From an uncultured Lachnospiraceae bacterium (GTDB lineage Bacteria > Bacillota > Clostridia > Lachnospirales > Lachnospiraceae), in assembly GCA_947630925.1 (NCBI GenBank), contig CANRJM010000002.1, positions 1-64,000 of the forward strand: DNA of 64,000 nucleotides, in the 5' to 3' direction. Shown here in pieces: positions 55,334 to 64,000 of this stretch. The translations under genes and the position numbers were made by a program. The notes under the pieces were generated by a model, which was not told where the DNA came from, searched no databases, and saw nothing but the letters and a program-made list of their open reading frames with translations. How positions within the stretch are numbered: position 1 is the first letter of the stretch; every line of letters starts with the position of its first letter.

Positions 55334-55453
55334 CGTTTCCTCGTCTTTCTATCGTTCTTTCTTCTATCGTCCCTCGTTTCCCCAAATACAGCCGTTTTGT
55401 TATACGGAAAAAGTCCTGAAACAAACCTGCAGTCTGTACCAGAACTTTCTCAG

Positions 55454-55527
55454 TAGCGGGAAAGGGATTTGAACCCATGACACCACGGGTATGAACCGTG
55501 TGCTCTAGCCAACTGAGCTATCCCGCC
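55454..55527 (-). tRNA. tRNA-Met (CAU anticodon)
   Basis: Minus strand folds as a cloverleaf: acceptor GGCGGGA/TCCCGCT (first pair G-U), D-stem GCTC, anticodon loop TTCATAC giving CAU, T-arm GGGTTCAAATCCC. CCA is not encoded. A CAU tRNA could also be lysidine-type Ile; similarity to clostridial elongator Met favours Met. Confidence 0.9.
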
Positions 55528-55563
55528 GTATATTTGATTCGATTCGCCGCGACAGAAAAATAG

Positions 55564-55636
55564 TGGGACCTACAGGGCTCGAACCTGTGACCCTCTGCTT
55601 GTAAGGCAGATGCTCTCCCAGCTGAGCTAAGATCCC
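55564..55636 (-). tRNA. tRNA-Val (UAC anticodon)
   Basis: Minus strand cloverleaf: acceptor GGGATCT/AGGTCCC, D-arm GCTCAGCTGGGAGAGC, anticodon arm CTGCCTTACAAGCAG (TAC), T-arm CAGGTTCGAGCCCTG. CCA not encoded. Transcribed before the Met tRNA, 36 bp apart. Confidence 0.95.
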
Positions 55637-55828
55637 CCATATATTGCCACGCGACTTGTATAATATATCAAACCTGTCTAAGCTTGTCAAGCATTTTATG
55701 AAAGTTTTTTCCTCTGGAACATTGATTTTTTCTGAAAATCTTCTATAATAATATAGCAAGTCCGTGTCCGCATCGCAACCACGGACAAGCGCCTTAAAAA
55801 AGGAAAAGCGATGCAGAATGGGGGAAAT

Positions 55829-56713
55829 ATGAACAAGCGAGCAGTCAACATCAGCAGTTTAGTAATACTTCTGGCACTACTATCTTTTATTTTGGAAATG
55901 TGTATTTACTATTTTATCCCACAGCATATTGTTACGGTAATGGTAGCTGTTGTTATTTCTCTGGGATTAACCCATTTCTGTTTAGAAACCTCTTTAGATT
56001 ATGACTACTGCTTTTTGCATGCGGCATTTATGACAATCGCTTCTTTTGGTTTTTGCATGGTTGTCTATTTTTTACAGCCAAACCGTTGGATTCATTATGA
56101 TTACACCCTGATTGCTTTGATTCTCTTTAATTGGCTGACGCCTTTTATTTACTGCTTTATACGGGATTTTTTCGACAGAGGCCCCCGGTTTGCCGAATAT
56201 TTATTTTTCTTCCACGGAATGAGCGTGCTCTTTTTAATCATTTATTGTATTGCAGTTTTTAAACAGTTCTTTTGGACGCCGCTCCTGCCTCCATATGACG
56301 TGATACCGTTTGGAGCGCATAATTTTATTCCATTTATGTCAACCGGCAGCTATCTGGAAACGGCAATATCGCACCATGAGAATATTTCTCAGATGCTTTT
56401 GTATATCGCCGAAGTCATCGCTTTATCCATTCCTTTCGGATTTTATGCAAAGGTATACACGCGTATCTACCCAATCCTTGCCCGTCTTGCCATCTATATC
56501 GGAATCCCGCTGTTAATAGAGGTACTGCAGCATATTACAGGTCTTGGCCGCGGCGATATTGATGATTTTGCCCTGATGATGATTGGAACCGTCATCGGCA
56601 TCGCTCTCTATCATATCGTAGCAAACATTTATTATAATGTAAACAAAAGAAATTTTTTGGAAGACCGTACCGTTGTCAAAAATCTGCTGTTCCATTTTAA
56701 CAATCCATTCTAA
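55829..56713 (+). CDS. VanZ-like membrane protein
   Basis: 294 residues from the ATG at 55829 with GGGGGAAAT upstream. Seven or eight hydrophobic helices. The C-terminal half has the VanZ pattern: FGAHNFIPFMS, then LYIAEVIALSIPFGFYA, LLIEVLQHITGLGRGDIDDF (E.xQ....R..DxxD). VanZ proteins in glycopeptide resistance gene clusters lower teicoplanin susceptibility; chromosomal ones like this have unknown roles. Monocistronic, opposite to its neighbours. Confidence 0.75.
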   Translation: MNKRAVNISSLVILLALLSFILEMCIYYFIPQHIVTVMVAVVISLGLTHFCLETSLDYDYCFLHAAFMTIASFGFCMVVYFLQPNRWIHYDYTLIALILFNWLTPFIYCFIRDFFDRGPRFAEYLFFFHGMSVLFLIIYCIAVFKQFFWTPLLPPYDVIPFGAHNFIPFMSTGSYLETAISHHENISQMLLYIAEVIALSIPFGFYAKVYTRIYPILARLAIYIGIPLLIEVLQHITGLGRGDIDDFALMMIGTVIGIALYHIVANIYYNVNKRNFLEDRTVVKNLLFHFNNPF

Positions 56714-56734
56714 ACAAAACAGAGACGTTAAAAG

Positions 56735-56756
56735 GGGCAACGCGCTGACGTTGCCC
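56735..56756. terminator. Hairpin between converging genes
   Basis: GGGCAACG (56735-56742) pairs with CGTTGCCC (56749-56756), 6-nt loop, between the stops at 56713 and 56772. Probably bidirectional. Confidence 0.6.
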
Positions 56757-56771
56757 TCCCTGTCAAGTATT

Positions 56772-57905
56772 CTAATATTGTCGATACTCATTGATATCAT
56801 GGGCAAGTATCTTCACGCCGCGTATCAGCGGATCAAAGACTCCCTGTTCTTTAAAAGCAAGCAAAATCATACCAATCGGTATCCCTAAAATCAATCCAAT
56901 CATCCCCATTAACCGATATCCGATAAATATAGAAACCAATGTTGCAAAGGGGCTCATGCCAATGCTGTCGCCTACCAGTTTTGGCTCTAAGATACGATGC
57001 GCCACCAAACAGAGAACATATGTCAACACTAAGATTACCGCCTTGATATAACTGCCGGTCAGCAGACAATAAATCGCCCATGGCGTAATAATAATTCCCG
57101 TACCCAAAAACGGAAGAAAGTCCAAAAACGCAGTAACCAACGCAATCAGCCACGCATATTTTTCCCGCAGCAGCAAACCGAAGATAAACAGCAGAACAAA
57201 AAACATAATGATCATAATCTTAAAACAAGCTTTAAGATATCCTGCAATCGCGCGAAAACAGGTATCGACTGCCATATTCCAAAAATTCTTCGCTCCCTGT
57301 GGTATGCATTTTCTGACCATTTCTTTCACGCGGTTTCTTTCCGCCACAAAAAAGTATGCAAGCATTAAGGTCAGAATGGCAAGAATTACCATATTGATAA
57401 CCGAACTTGCAAACGTCCCCACAGAGCCCAACGGGTTTTTCTTTGCCAATTGTATCAGGGACTGAATCAGACTGTTGATTTTCCCATTCCCGCCCCCAAG
57501 GATGTCCTGCAGGTTTTCCGGAATAAAAGAAAAATGCCGGTGCAGTTCCACTAAAGAGTTTTGTATATTGAACGTAAGCTTTTTATAGGCTCCCGGCAAA
57601 TCATAGACCAGAGAAATCAGCTCACGTGCCGTCGCATAGACTGCAAGATACAGCAATCCCCCTACCAACAGTAATACCGCCACAATGACAATCGCACTTC
57701 CGTGCTTTCTCATAATCTTAATCTTGTCTTCCAAAAAGTGAACCATCGGATTGGCAATCGTTGCAATAATCCACGCTATCAGCATCGGCATAAAAAATGC
57801 AATCAGTCTGGGCGCCACGAAAATGAGCAGCAGCAAGCCCACGGCATAGACCGCTAAATTAGTTACGATTCTCTTATGTAACTCCTTTCTTCCTTCGTCT
57901 CCCAT
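56772..57905 (-). CDS. AI-2E family (PerM/YtvI-like) permease
   Basis: 377 residues from the ATG at 57903-57905 (AAGGGGGA upstream). Eight membrane helices with a soluble segment after helix 3; typical pieces are MPMLIAWIIATIANPMVHFL, FLDFLPFLGTGIIITPWAIY and VGDSIGMSPFATLVSIFIGY. Family members export autoinducer-2 or act as sodium/proton antiporters; sporulating species have YtvI. Substrate not determinable. Confidence 0.88.
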   Translation of the reverse strand: MGDEGRKELHKRIVTNLAVYAVGLLLLIFVAPRLIAFFMPMLIAWIIATIANPMVHFLEDKIKIMRKHGSAIVIVAVLLLVGGLLYLAVYATARELISLVYDLPGAYKKLTFNIQNSLVELHRHFSFIPENLQDILGGGNGKINSLIQSLIQLAKKNPLGSVGTFASSVINMVILAILTLMLAYFFVAERNRVKEMVRKCIPQGAKNFWNMAVDTCFRAIAGYLKACFKIMIIMFFVLLFIFGLLLREKYAWLIALVTAFLDFLPFLGTGIIITPWAIYCLLTGSYIKAVILVLTYVLCLVAHRILEPKLVGDSIGMSPFATLVSIFIGYRLMGMIGLILGIPIGMILLAFKEQGVFDPLIRGVKILAHDINEYRQY

Positions 57906-57932
57906 AAAATCCCCCTTATTTTTGAGCATCCT

Positions 57933-58781
57933 CTATTTTCCTAACTTCAGGGCAACGGCTCCCCCTGCGGCCAGGGCAATGAAACCGGTAATCACAGTTA
58001 CGATGCTGAGACCGGATAACACTGTTCCCATCAAAATGACAACCGGGGAAGATACAACCAGCCCCAAAATAGCAGAGTAGGTAAGCCCTTCCCATTTTTT
58101 CAAAAGAATCTCAATTATTTTTGCAATCACAAAAATCCCAAGCACAACACCAATCCCAAACGGTATCAAAGATGCGCTCACATGGAATACCGTATCCATA
58201 TCCCCATGTGTCAATCCCGATACAAATTCCGTAATTGCATTTAAAATAGGATTATAATATCCCATAATCATAAGCATCATGGAACCGCTGACGCCCGGAA
58301 TGACCATGGTAGCCGATGCGATGACTCCGACAAAAAACAGCTTTACCAACGGGACAAACCCAATAGTCAAACTGACATCAGATGTATTGTTTCCCAGATA
58401 CTGCATCAAAATAATCGATGCAAAAAAAATCAAAAAGATAATTCCATTCGCGATATTGACTTTATTGCCCTTAACACGCTTTAACAACATCGGTATGCCG
58501 CCAAGAATCAAACCGATAAAAACCATCCTGGTCTGAAACGGATAATTCGCGTCCAATGATTTAATTGCAAACGCAAGCCCTACAATGCCTACCGCCATAC
58601 CAATAAAATACGGAAGCAGGGTCATAACGCTTTTCTTAAACTGTTTGAACAGATTGGTAATGCAAAAAATAATATTGTCATAAATTCCCATAGAAACCAT
58701 CATCGTCCCCCCGCTCACACCGGGAATCGCATTTGCAATACCAATAATCATACCTTTAATGACATCTTTTAAAAATTCCAT
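57933..58781 (-). CDS. DUF368 membrane protein
   Basis: 282 residues from the ATG at 58779-58781 (GGAG upstream). About eight helices; GMIIGIANAIPGVSGGTMMV and the later ATMVIPGVSGSMMLMIMGYY form the two inverted PGVSG half-repeats of the family. Recently members have been proposed as undecaprenyl-phosphate or polyprenyl-phosphate translocases (PopT). Same direction as the AI-2E gene, 27 bp apart, so likely one operon. Confidence 0.85.
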   Translation of the reverse strand: MEFLKDVIKGMIIGIANAIPGVSGGTMMVSMGIYDNIIFCITNLFKQFKKSVMTLLPYFIGMAVGIVGLAFAIKSLDANYPFQTRMVFIGLILGGIPMLLKRVKGNKVNIANGIIFLIFFASIILMQYLGNNTSDVSLTIGFVPLVKLFFVGVIASATMVIPGVSGSMMLMIMGYYNPILNAITEFVSGLTHGDMDTVFHVSASLIPFGIGVVLGIFVIAKIIEILLKKWEGLTYSAILGLVVSSPVVILMGTVLSGLSIVTVITGFIALAAGGAVALKLGK

Positions 58782-58980
58782 ATTCTTAACTCCATCCCAC
58801 ATATTTATTTTCATGCGTTTTTTATTTCATGGTAAACTATACCATATTTTCTTTTTTCATACAACAAACTAACATATCTTTTTCATAACTTTGCCATAGT
58901 TTTTTTTTATTTATATAAGGAATTTGGAGATGAAAACATATTTTTATTTTTGAAAACTTTCCTCTTTTTTGATACAATCT

Positions 58981-59009
58981 TTGCAGAAATGAATCCATTT
59001 GATTATAAT
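58981..59009 (+). promoter_or_regulatory. Promoter of the protease gene
   Basis: TTGCAG (58981-58986), 17 bp, TATAAT (59004-59009). It predicts a start near 59016 and a leader of about 160 nt. Confidence 0.7.
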
Positions 59010-59168
59010 ATGATCAGGAAATACAAAAGAGGGACTCTGCTGCAAGAGAAACAAGGCCGTTTCTTAGCAGCCGGCTATTTGTGCCGGAGCACTCGCAAAT
59101 AGCCCTGACGGCAGACGCAGATTGAAGATTTGCGCCGTCTCCGCCGCACAAAGCGCTCCGGAATGGAG
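59010..59168 (+). ncRNA. Structured leader with pseudoknot before the protease gene
   Basis: Three hairpins: CTGCT..AGCAG enclosing a 7-bp AAGAGAAAC/GTTTCTT stem (59036-59070), a perfect 9-bp stem GGCTATTTG/CAAATAGCC (59073-59081/59096-59104), and GACGGC/GCCGTC (59107-59112/59134-59139). CCGGAGC in the loop of hairpin 2 (59084-59090) is exactly complementary to GCTCCGG (59155-59161), which ends three bases before the ribosome site GGAG (59165-59168). This pseudoknot could gate translation like a riboswitch. It does not match a class I c-di-GMP aptamer or another class I know well. Confidence 0.5.
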
Positions 59169-59175
59169 ACCATCT

Positions 59176-61290
59176 ATGAAAAATACATTATACCAAAAAA
59201 TAACCTGTTTACTGCTTGTATGCTGCATATCAGCGATGCCGGTCTGCGCGCCCAAATGCGGGCAGACTGCGGAAGCTGCGACAAAAACAGAGCTTTCTTC
59301 TGCAGTCCATACAATAACCCGTGTTTATGATACAACAGATGACGGCACCCTTCAGTACCATTATGTCAATGAAAACGGAGACGTAACCCGGCTTAACACT
59401 TCAAATCCTTCCGCCTCCTTTTCTGCCCCTCGCCTGAAACGCGCTTCCAATCTTCCTGCGGCATACGACCTGCGCACACAGAATCTTGTCACTCCTATCA
59501 AAAACCAGGGCGTTACGGGCTGCTGCTGGGCATTTGCCGTTCTGAAATCCCTGGAATCAAATTTAATTGCCCAGGGCATTTCTACGGCAAAAAATACAGA
59601 TTTATCGGAAAGCCATCTGACATGGTATGCCCTGCATCCTTCCACAAACAAAAACGATACTCTCTATAACGAAGGCGTGCGGTTATCAAATTCCAATCCC
59701 GCCGCCACTTACCTTTCCGGCGGCAACGCATTAATCGGTATTTTTGCGCTTGCGCGCTGGTCGGGCGCCGTTTCAGAAAGCAGCGCGCCATTTTCGGCCG
59801 CTTCCACGGCCGCCTTAAACCGCATGGCAAAAAATATGTCCAAAAAAAGCAACTCGTTCCGATATAAAAAGAATCATATATTAACGGACGCCTCCTGCTA
59901 TGATGACGCAACCCGTAACCAGATCAAGGAAGCCATTCTTCGCAATGGCGTTATGGATGTCTCTTACTACTATAATGAATCCTATGATACAGTTGCCCCA
60001 AACAGGGAAACCGCATACTACCAGACGCGCCATACCGGAAAAAACGCTATCGACTATGCGAATCACAGCGTTGCCATCATCGGATGGAACGACGCCTATG
60101 CAAAAGAAAACTTTGGCGCCCATACGCCGTCTTCAGATGGCGCATGGCTAATCGCAAACAGCTATGGGACGTCCTATGGACAAAATGGTTATTGTTGGAT
60201 TTCCTATGAAGAACCTTCGCTGACGGAATTTTACTCTCTGCAGGGAGCTAAAGCCAAAACCTATGACAATAATTACCAATATGACGCTATCGGCTGGGGC
60301 GGCGGCATTACTTCTAAACTTACCTTCTCTATCAGTGGCGCCAATATCTATACTGCTAACAATGATTATACCCAGCTTCTAAAAGCAGTCGGAATCTACA
60401 CGCTTGCAGATGACCAACGGTATACCATAAAGATTTACCGCGGCGTTTCCAGCGGCAAACCCACAAGCGGCACTCTCGCCGCCACGATACATGGTACGGA
60501 GGCATTTCAGGGATATCATACTGTTACGCTTCCATCCGACGTATTTTTAAAGGCAAACGAAAAATTTTCAGTCGCCATAACCTATTACCGAACGACCGAC
60601 GCCAACGGTTACTTCCCAATCGAAGGGCCGGATGCAGACTATGATTCCCTAAATACCCACTATACATCAAAGACCGGACAAAGTTTTATATATATCCCAA
60701 CCGATTTGTCAAAAAAAGGAAAATGGTATGATCTCAAACGCTATGGCACAGGCATACTCAAAAACAATTTATGCATCAAGGCCTTTACCGTCAATCAGGA
60801 TTCCGCAGGCACGCTCCGCCTTTCCAAAACTTCCGTAACACTCGGCAAGGGAGAAACATTTCTCCCAAAAATAACGGCAAAAAATGACGGCCGCGCCGCC
60901 AGCGTTACCTTCCGGAGCAGCAAGCCAAATGTTGTTTCCGTCAGCAAATCCGGAAAAATAAAGGCAAAAAAAACGGGAAAAGCAACGATTAACGCTTCTC
61001 TTGCCACAGGTAAGACTGCCAAACTAAAAGTAACCGTAAAGAAAGCTCCGAAAAAAATCAACCTGAAGCCCGCCAATACAAAAAAACTCTTGCGCAGGAA
61101 AAGTTTTCGAATTAAAATAAAATTGCCAAAAGGCAGCGCCAGTAACCGGATTACCTATACCTCGTCTAACCCAAAGATTGCAAAGGTTACGGCAAAAGGA
61201 AAGGTTACCGGCAAAAAAAACGGAACGGCTGTAATCACAGTCTCCACTTATAACAGGAAAAAAGCAAAACTTAAAATATATGTAACCTAA
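59176..61290 (+). CDS. Secreted papain-like (C1) cysteine protease with Big2 domains
   Basis: 704 residues from the ATG at 59176 (GGAG upstream). Signal peptide (1-36). The C1A domain begins AAYDLRTQNLVTPIKNQG with Gln then CCWAFAVLKSLES (nucleophile Cys), His in ANHSVAIIGWND and Asn in LIANSYGTSYGQNG. A beta-sandwich region follows (about 370-535, lectin-like), then two Lys-rich Big2 repeats (about 545-704: TLGKGETFLPKITAKNDGRA, KVTAKGKVTGKKNGTAVI). No sortase motif. Probably a surface-retained protease acting on host or neighbour proteins; a structured leader precedes it. Confidence 0.9.
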   Translation: MKNTLYQKITCLLLVCCISAMPVCAPKCGQTAEAATKTELSSAVHTITRVYDTTDDGTLQYHYVNENGDVTRLNTSNPSASFSAPRLKRASNLPAAYDLRTQNLVTPIKNQGVTGCCWAFAVLKSLESNLIAQGISTAKNTDLSESHLTWYALHPSTNKNDTLYNEGVRLSNSNPAATYLSGGNALIGIFALARWSGAVSESSAPFSAASTAALNRMAKNMSKKSNSFRYKKNHILTDASCYDDATRNQIKEAILRNGVMDVSYYYNESYDTVAPNRETAYYQTRHTGKNAIDYANHSVAIIGWNDAYAKENFGAHTPSSDGAWLIANSYGTSYGQNGYCWISYEEPSLTEFYSLQGAKAKTYDNNYQYDAIGWGGGITSKLTFSISGANIYTANNDYTQLLKAVGIYTLADDQRYTIKIYRGVSSGKPTSGTLAATIHGTEAFQGYHTVTLPSDVFLKANEKFSVAITYYRTTDANGYFPIEGPDADYDSLNTHYTSKTGQSFIYIPTDLSKKGKWYDLKRYGTGILKNNLCIKAFTVNQDSAGTLRLSKTSVTLGKGETFLPKITAKNDGRAASVTFRSSKPNVVSVSKSGKIKAKKTGKATINASLATGKTAKLKVTVKKAPKKINLKPANTKKLLRRKSFRIKIKLPKGSASNRITYTSSNPKIAKVTAKGKVTGKKNGTAVITVSTYNRKKAKLKIYVT

Positions 61291-61308
61291 ACGAAAGGAA
61301 AGAACGTT

Positions 61309-62187
61309 ATGAAGATGTCAAAAAAGTCAAAAGGAATCTTATATATTATTTTATCCGCTCTTTCCTTTTCCTTTATGAGCCTCTTCATCAAACTGTCGGG
61401 AAACATCCCAACGCTCCAGAAATCTTTTTTTCGGAATTTTGTAGCCGCCATTGTCGCGCTGATATTACTGCGAAAAAAAAAGACGCCCCTCCATTTTCCG
61501 AAAAAATCCTGGTACCCTGTGGTAGGACGCGCTCTATTTGGTACTTTCGGTATTTTCTTTAACTTTTATGCAATCGACCATCTGCATATCGCAGATGCAT
61601 CCATGCTGAATAAATTATCGCCCTTTTTTGCCATTATTTTTTCGTTCTTTCTATTGAAAGAGCGAATTGCCCCCTATCAGATTTTCTGCGTCCTTGCAGC
61701 GCTGTTTGGCGCCGTCTTTATCCTCAAGCCCAATACGGCATCCCTTATATCTTTTCCGGCGCTGATCGGACTTTTGGGCGGCATGTCTGCGGGCCTTGCA
61801 TACACTTTGCTTAGAAAAGCCACCAGCCAGGGCGTCCCCGGCGCCTTTGTGATATTTTTCTTTTCCGTATTTTCCTGTCTCTGCTCTCTGCCTTACTGCA
61901 TTATGAACTTTACGCCAATGAGCGGATACCAGATATTGATTCTGCTGATGACGGGCGTTGCCGCTTCTTTCGGACAATTTTTCATCACTGCCGCTTATAC
62001 ATACGCTCCCGCAAAGGAACTATCCGTATACGATTACTCAAACGTCGTTTTTTCCGGACTTTTGGGCTTTATTATATTAGGCGAAACGCCTGATTACTTA
62101 AGCTATATTGGCTGTATCATCATTATCGGCGCTTCTGTCCTTATGTTTCGTCTTCGTTTGAAGTATGAAGCGCAAAATGCTGCTTAA
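61309..62187 (+). CDS. EamA-family (DMT) transporter
   Basis: 292 residues; AAAGGA precedes the ATG. Ten membrane helices in two EamA halves (LYIILSALSFSFMSLFIKLS; LSVYDYSNVVFSGLLGFIIL). Exports a metabolite or drug; unknown. Only 18 bp after the protease stop, so possibly co-transcribed. Its 3' end overlaps the converging exonuclease gene by 47 bp. Confidence 0.9.
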   Translation: MKMSKKSKGILYIILSALSFSFMSLFIKLSGNIPTLQKSFFRNFVAAIVALILLRKKKTPLHFPKKSWYPVVGRALFGTFGIFFNFYAIDHLHIADASMLNKLSPFFAIIFSFFLLKERIAPYQIFCVLAALFGAVFILKPNTASLISFPALIGLLGGMSAGLAYTLLRKATSQGVPGAFVIFFFSVFSCLCSLPYCIMNFTPMSGYQILILLMTGVAASFGQFFITAAYTYAPAKELSVYDYSNVVFSGLLGFIILGETPDYLSYIGCIIIIGASVLMFRLRLKYEAQNAA

Positions 62188-62821
62188 AAAACTCCGGGCA
62201 CATTTCCAATAGCGTGCTTTCTTTTTTCTCCTGCCGAAACAAATCCAATACCGGAGCCATGACCCGCTCAAACTCTTCCTTATCTTTTGACAGACGTAAA
62301 ATCTCTGCCGTATTGACCGCATCCGCCAGAGCAGTATGCGCCGCTCCCGTAAACTCATAATCCGCAGCTGCAACCGCCTGTTTTAATTTGACTTTCTTTT
62401 TAATCCCCAGCAATCTGCTGTATTCCTCCTGAAAGTCATTCCAATTTACCTCCATCTTATGAATAATCTTTCCCCGATACTCTTTAAACTCCGCTTCATT
62501 TTGAAATTGCCTGATATCCGACATACTCCATGAATAAAACTGCGTTTTTTCCTTTCCAATCCACCTTGCAAAATCATCCAGGGCCGCCGCAAATTTAGGA
62601 GCTCCCTCCAGCTTATCATCCGTAATCCCTGTCAACCCTATAATCAATGCGTTCATTTTATCAAAATCCGGAGATACATATGTCTGATAGGTATCGATTA
62701 CCTCAAAGCGCGCATCCATTTTCACGGCGCCAATCTCAATCAATTCACTGGACAGTTTACACTTCTCCCGATACCGTTTTTCTATTTTATTCATCTCCAA
62801 ATCAATCACAATATGATTCAC
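62141..62821 (-). CDS. 3'-5' exonuclease (KapD/ERI1-like, DEDDh)
   Basis: 226 residues from a GTG at 62819-62821 (AAGGAAG upstream), preferred to an ATG 21 bases earlier because family members begin NHIVIDLEMN. Motifs: IDLEMN (D, E), LTGITDDKL, WSMSDIRQF (D), HTALADAVNTAEI (H, D). Acts on RNA or DNA 3' ends. KapD inhibits the sporulation kinase pathway in Bacillus; that role is not shown here. Confidence 0.85.
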   Translation of the reverse strand: MNHIVIDLEMNKIEKRYREKCKLSSELIEIGAVKMDARFEVIDTYQTYVSPDFDKMNALIIGLTGITDDKLEGAPKFAAALDDFARWIGKEKTQFYSWSMSDIRQFQNEAEFKEYRGKIIHKMEVNWNDFQEEYSRLLGIKKKVKLKQAVAAADYEFTGAAHTALADAVNTAEILRLSKDKEEFERVMAPVLDLFRQEKKESTLLEMCPEFFKQHFALHTSNEDET

Positions 62822-63137
62822 AATCTTACTTCCTTCCAACATTTCTTCTTACTTATTTTACCATAAAAGTTTCCGGTTTGCATTATTTTCCTTTTCCCAA
62901 AATATGGTTATACCTATCTTTTTCATCTACTATATATTGTATTTTTTCTTGCTTCTCCACTTTTTTATTAAAAATACACAAAACCACTTTTCCCAAATTG
63001 GTATTATTTCTAGCCAAATCATTAGAAATAATATATATTTTTATCTTATTTTATACATATGCTATAATTTATAGATAATTTTATACATTTTTTTATTCAT
63101 ATTTCATATTATCTTTGCCTTGGAATTGTCCATAAAA
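62822..63137. other. No gene recognised
   Basis: Very AT-rich intergenic DNA between the divergent exonuclease and veg genes. No credible coding frame. Confidence 0.5.
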
Positions 63138-63166
63138 TTGACGAAACCGTTAAAATGTGGTAAAAT
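63138..63166 (+). promoter_or_regulatory. Promoter of veg
   Basis: TTGACG (63138-63143), 17 bp, TAAAAT (63161-63166), an almost consensus strong promoter as known for veg. Confidence 0.8.
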
Positions 63167-63234
63167 ATCTGCATAAGATAATCAATCATTTGGCAGAGAA
63201 AATCATTATTTTAATAGAAAGGGATAGGTGAAAC

Positions 63235-63474
63235 ATGAGTCAGGCAGATATAAAAAAAGTAAAGATATCCGTAGATAAAAATATTGGAAACAGAGTGAAA
63301 ATCCGTGCGAACCGCGGCAGACATAAAATTGACATTACAGAAGGAGTGATCAGCGAAACCTATCCAAGTATTTTTCTTGTAGAAGTAGTTAATAAAGCGG
63401 ATGATACCATACAGAAAATTTCTTTCAGCTATACGGACGTATTGACGAAAGACGTTCAGATGCAGTTGATATAA
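63235..63474 (+). CDS. veg: Veg family protein
   Basis: 79 residues; AAAGGGATAGGTG precedes the ATG. VKISVDKNIGNRVKIRANRG, KIDITEGVISETYPSIFLVE and ISFSYTDVLTKDVQMQ match Veg, which in Bacillus stimulates biofilm gene expression through SinR. Strong promoter and terminator make it monocistronic. Target here unknown. Confidence 0.93.
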   Translation: MSQADIKKVKISVDKNIGNRVKIRANRGRHKIDITEGVISETYPSIFLVEVVNKADDTIQKISFSYTDVLTKDVQMQLI

Positions 63475-63486
63475 GATGAATATTTC

Positions 63487-63545
63487 AGGAAAACCCAAAA
63501 AGAGCGGCTGTATATCCAATACAGCCGCTCTTTTTGGGTTTTCCT
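63487..63545. terminator. Bidirectional terminator between veg and the CheA-like gene
   Basis: Perfect 26-bp inverted repeat (63487-63512 and 63520-63545) with a 7-nt loop; A/T tracts lie inside the outer stem on both sides, so it serves both converging genes. Its end overlaps the last stop. Confidence 0.9.
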
Positions 63546-64000
63546 AAAATTTCATCGTTACCTTGGTTCCCATTCCCGGTTCGCTGGACAGCTTTAATTT
63601 ACCGCCCATTTCCTTTACATTATGGCTGATAACATCCATACCAACGCCTCTTCCGGAGTACTCTGTAACCTCGGGCGCTGTTGAAACGCCGTTTAGCAGA
63701 ACCAGATTTATGATCTCCTGCCTGGTATATTCCTCCGGCAGCTTTGTCAGCATATTCTGCTGCTTTGCACGTTCCAGTACCTTGTCCGTATCAATTCCTG
63801 CCCCGTCATCGCTGACACTGACCTTGACTCTTCCATTCTCGGTAGAAAACTTAAGCTTTATCAGTCCCATTGGCGATTTACCGCACATTTCTCTTTTCTC
63901 CATCTCTTCAATGCCATGATCCATGGCGTTTCGGATAATATGGATGAGCGCGCTTGAGATTTTCTCCCGTTTTTCCAAATCAATCGGCGTATTTTCGCCC
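63544..64000 (-). CDS. CheA-like histidine kinase, C-terminal part (runs off right edge)
   Basis: The frame is open to the window end and upstream sequence reads GENTPIDLEKREKIS. The ATP-binding domain is CheA-type: LIHIIRNAMDHGIE (N-box), VSVSDDGAGIDTDKV (G1), YSGRGVGMDVISHNVKEMGG (G2), ending PGMGTKVTMKF. There is no CheW-like domain after it, so it stops right after the kinase core, unlike full CheA. Possibly a kinase of the type that ends at the HATPase; the rest lies outside. Confidence 0.8.
   Translation of the reverse strand, partial: GENTPIDLEKREKISSALIHIIRNAMDHGIEEMEKREMCGKSPMGLIKLKFSTENGRVKVSVSDDGAGIDTDKVLERAKQQNMLTKLPEEYTRQEIINLVLLNGVSTAPEVTEYSGRGVGMDVISHNVKEMGGKLKLSSEPGMGTKVTMKF

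Overview
The window looks like a low-GC, spore-forming Clostridia chromosome, most likely Lachnospiraceae. The evidence is an intact sporulation sigma factor of the SigK type, Veg, the DUF368/AI-2E/VanZ-like neighbourhood, strong GGAGG ribosome binding sites, and mobile-gene remnants (TnpV, large serine recombinase, RhuM, DUF6442) typical of gut Clostridia. The species cannot be named from this sequence.

Two very different halves meet near 47.7 kb. From about 47.7 kb to the right end the sequence is dense, ordinary core chromosome: rlmD, a YhaM-like 3'-5' exoribonuclease, a CheY-like receiver, sigK, an HD-GYP response regulator, MYG1, isocitrate dehydrogenase, ispF, two tRNA genes (Val-UAC, Met-CAU), a VanZ-like protein, an AI-2E family permease, DUF368, a secreted papain-like protease with Big2 domains behind a structured leader, an EamA transporter, a 3'-5' exonuclease, veg, and the end of a CheA-like kinase.

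Everything left of rlmD reads as accumulated accessory DNA, apparently stacked against the 3' end of rlmD, a known integration site for conjugative elements. Working leftwards: a ParB and TnpV-like end; a minus-strand block of small unknown genes with five calcineurin-like phosphoesterases, a SpoVK-like AAA+ remnant and a P-loop-less DnaB-like protein (36-45 kb); a fused Zn-ribbon/RhuM gene and a sigma-like gene; a large serine recombinase next to a detached rlmD-like C-terminal tail (30.2-32.3 kb); an AAA_14/DUF4143 ATPase; a graveyard of truncated genes (25.6-28.8 kb); a RloA/RloB (AbiL-like) pair with RloB frameshifted; chimeric remnants of a hybrid kinase and MerR; a two-component system with a large surface protein; a second copy of the rlmD-tail sequence at 14.7 kb; a BcgI-like restriction-modification operon with a small RHH regulator; an autoregulated XRE/DUF6442 pair; an ABC exporter operon with an orphan GHKL kinase; and IS256 fragments at the left edge.

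Many accessory genes are broken by frameshifts, stops, deletions or ATG-to-ATA start changes, so this is an old, decaying island stack. The intact parts worth most attention are the phosphoesterase-rich block, the BcgI-like system, the repeated att-like sites and the pseudoknotted leader before the protease.
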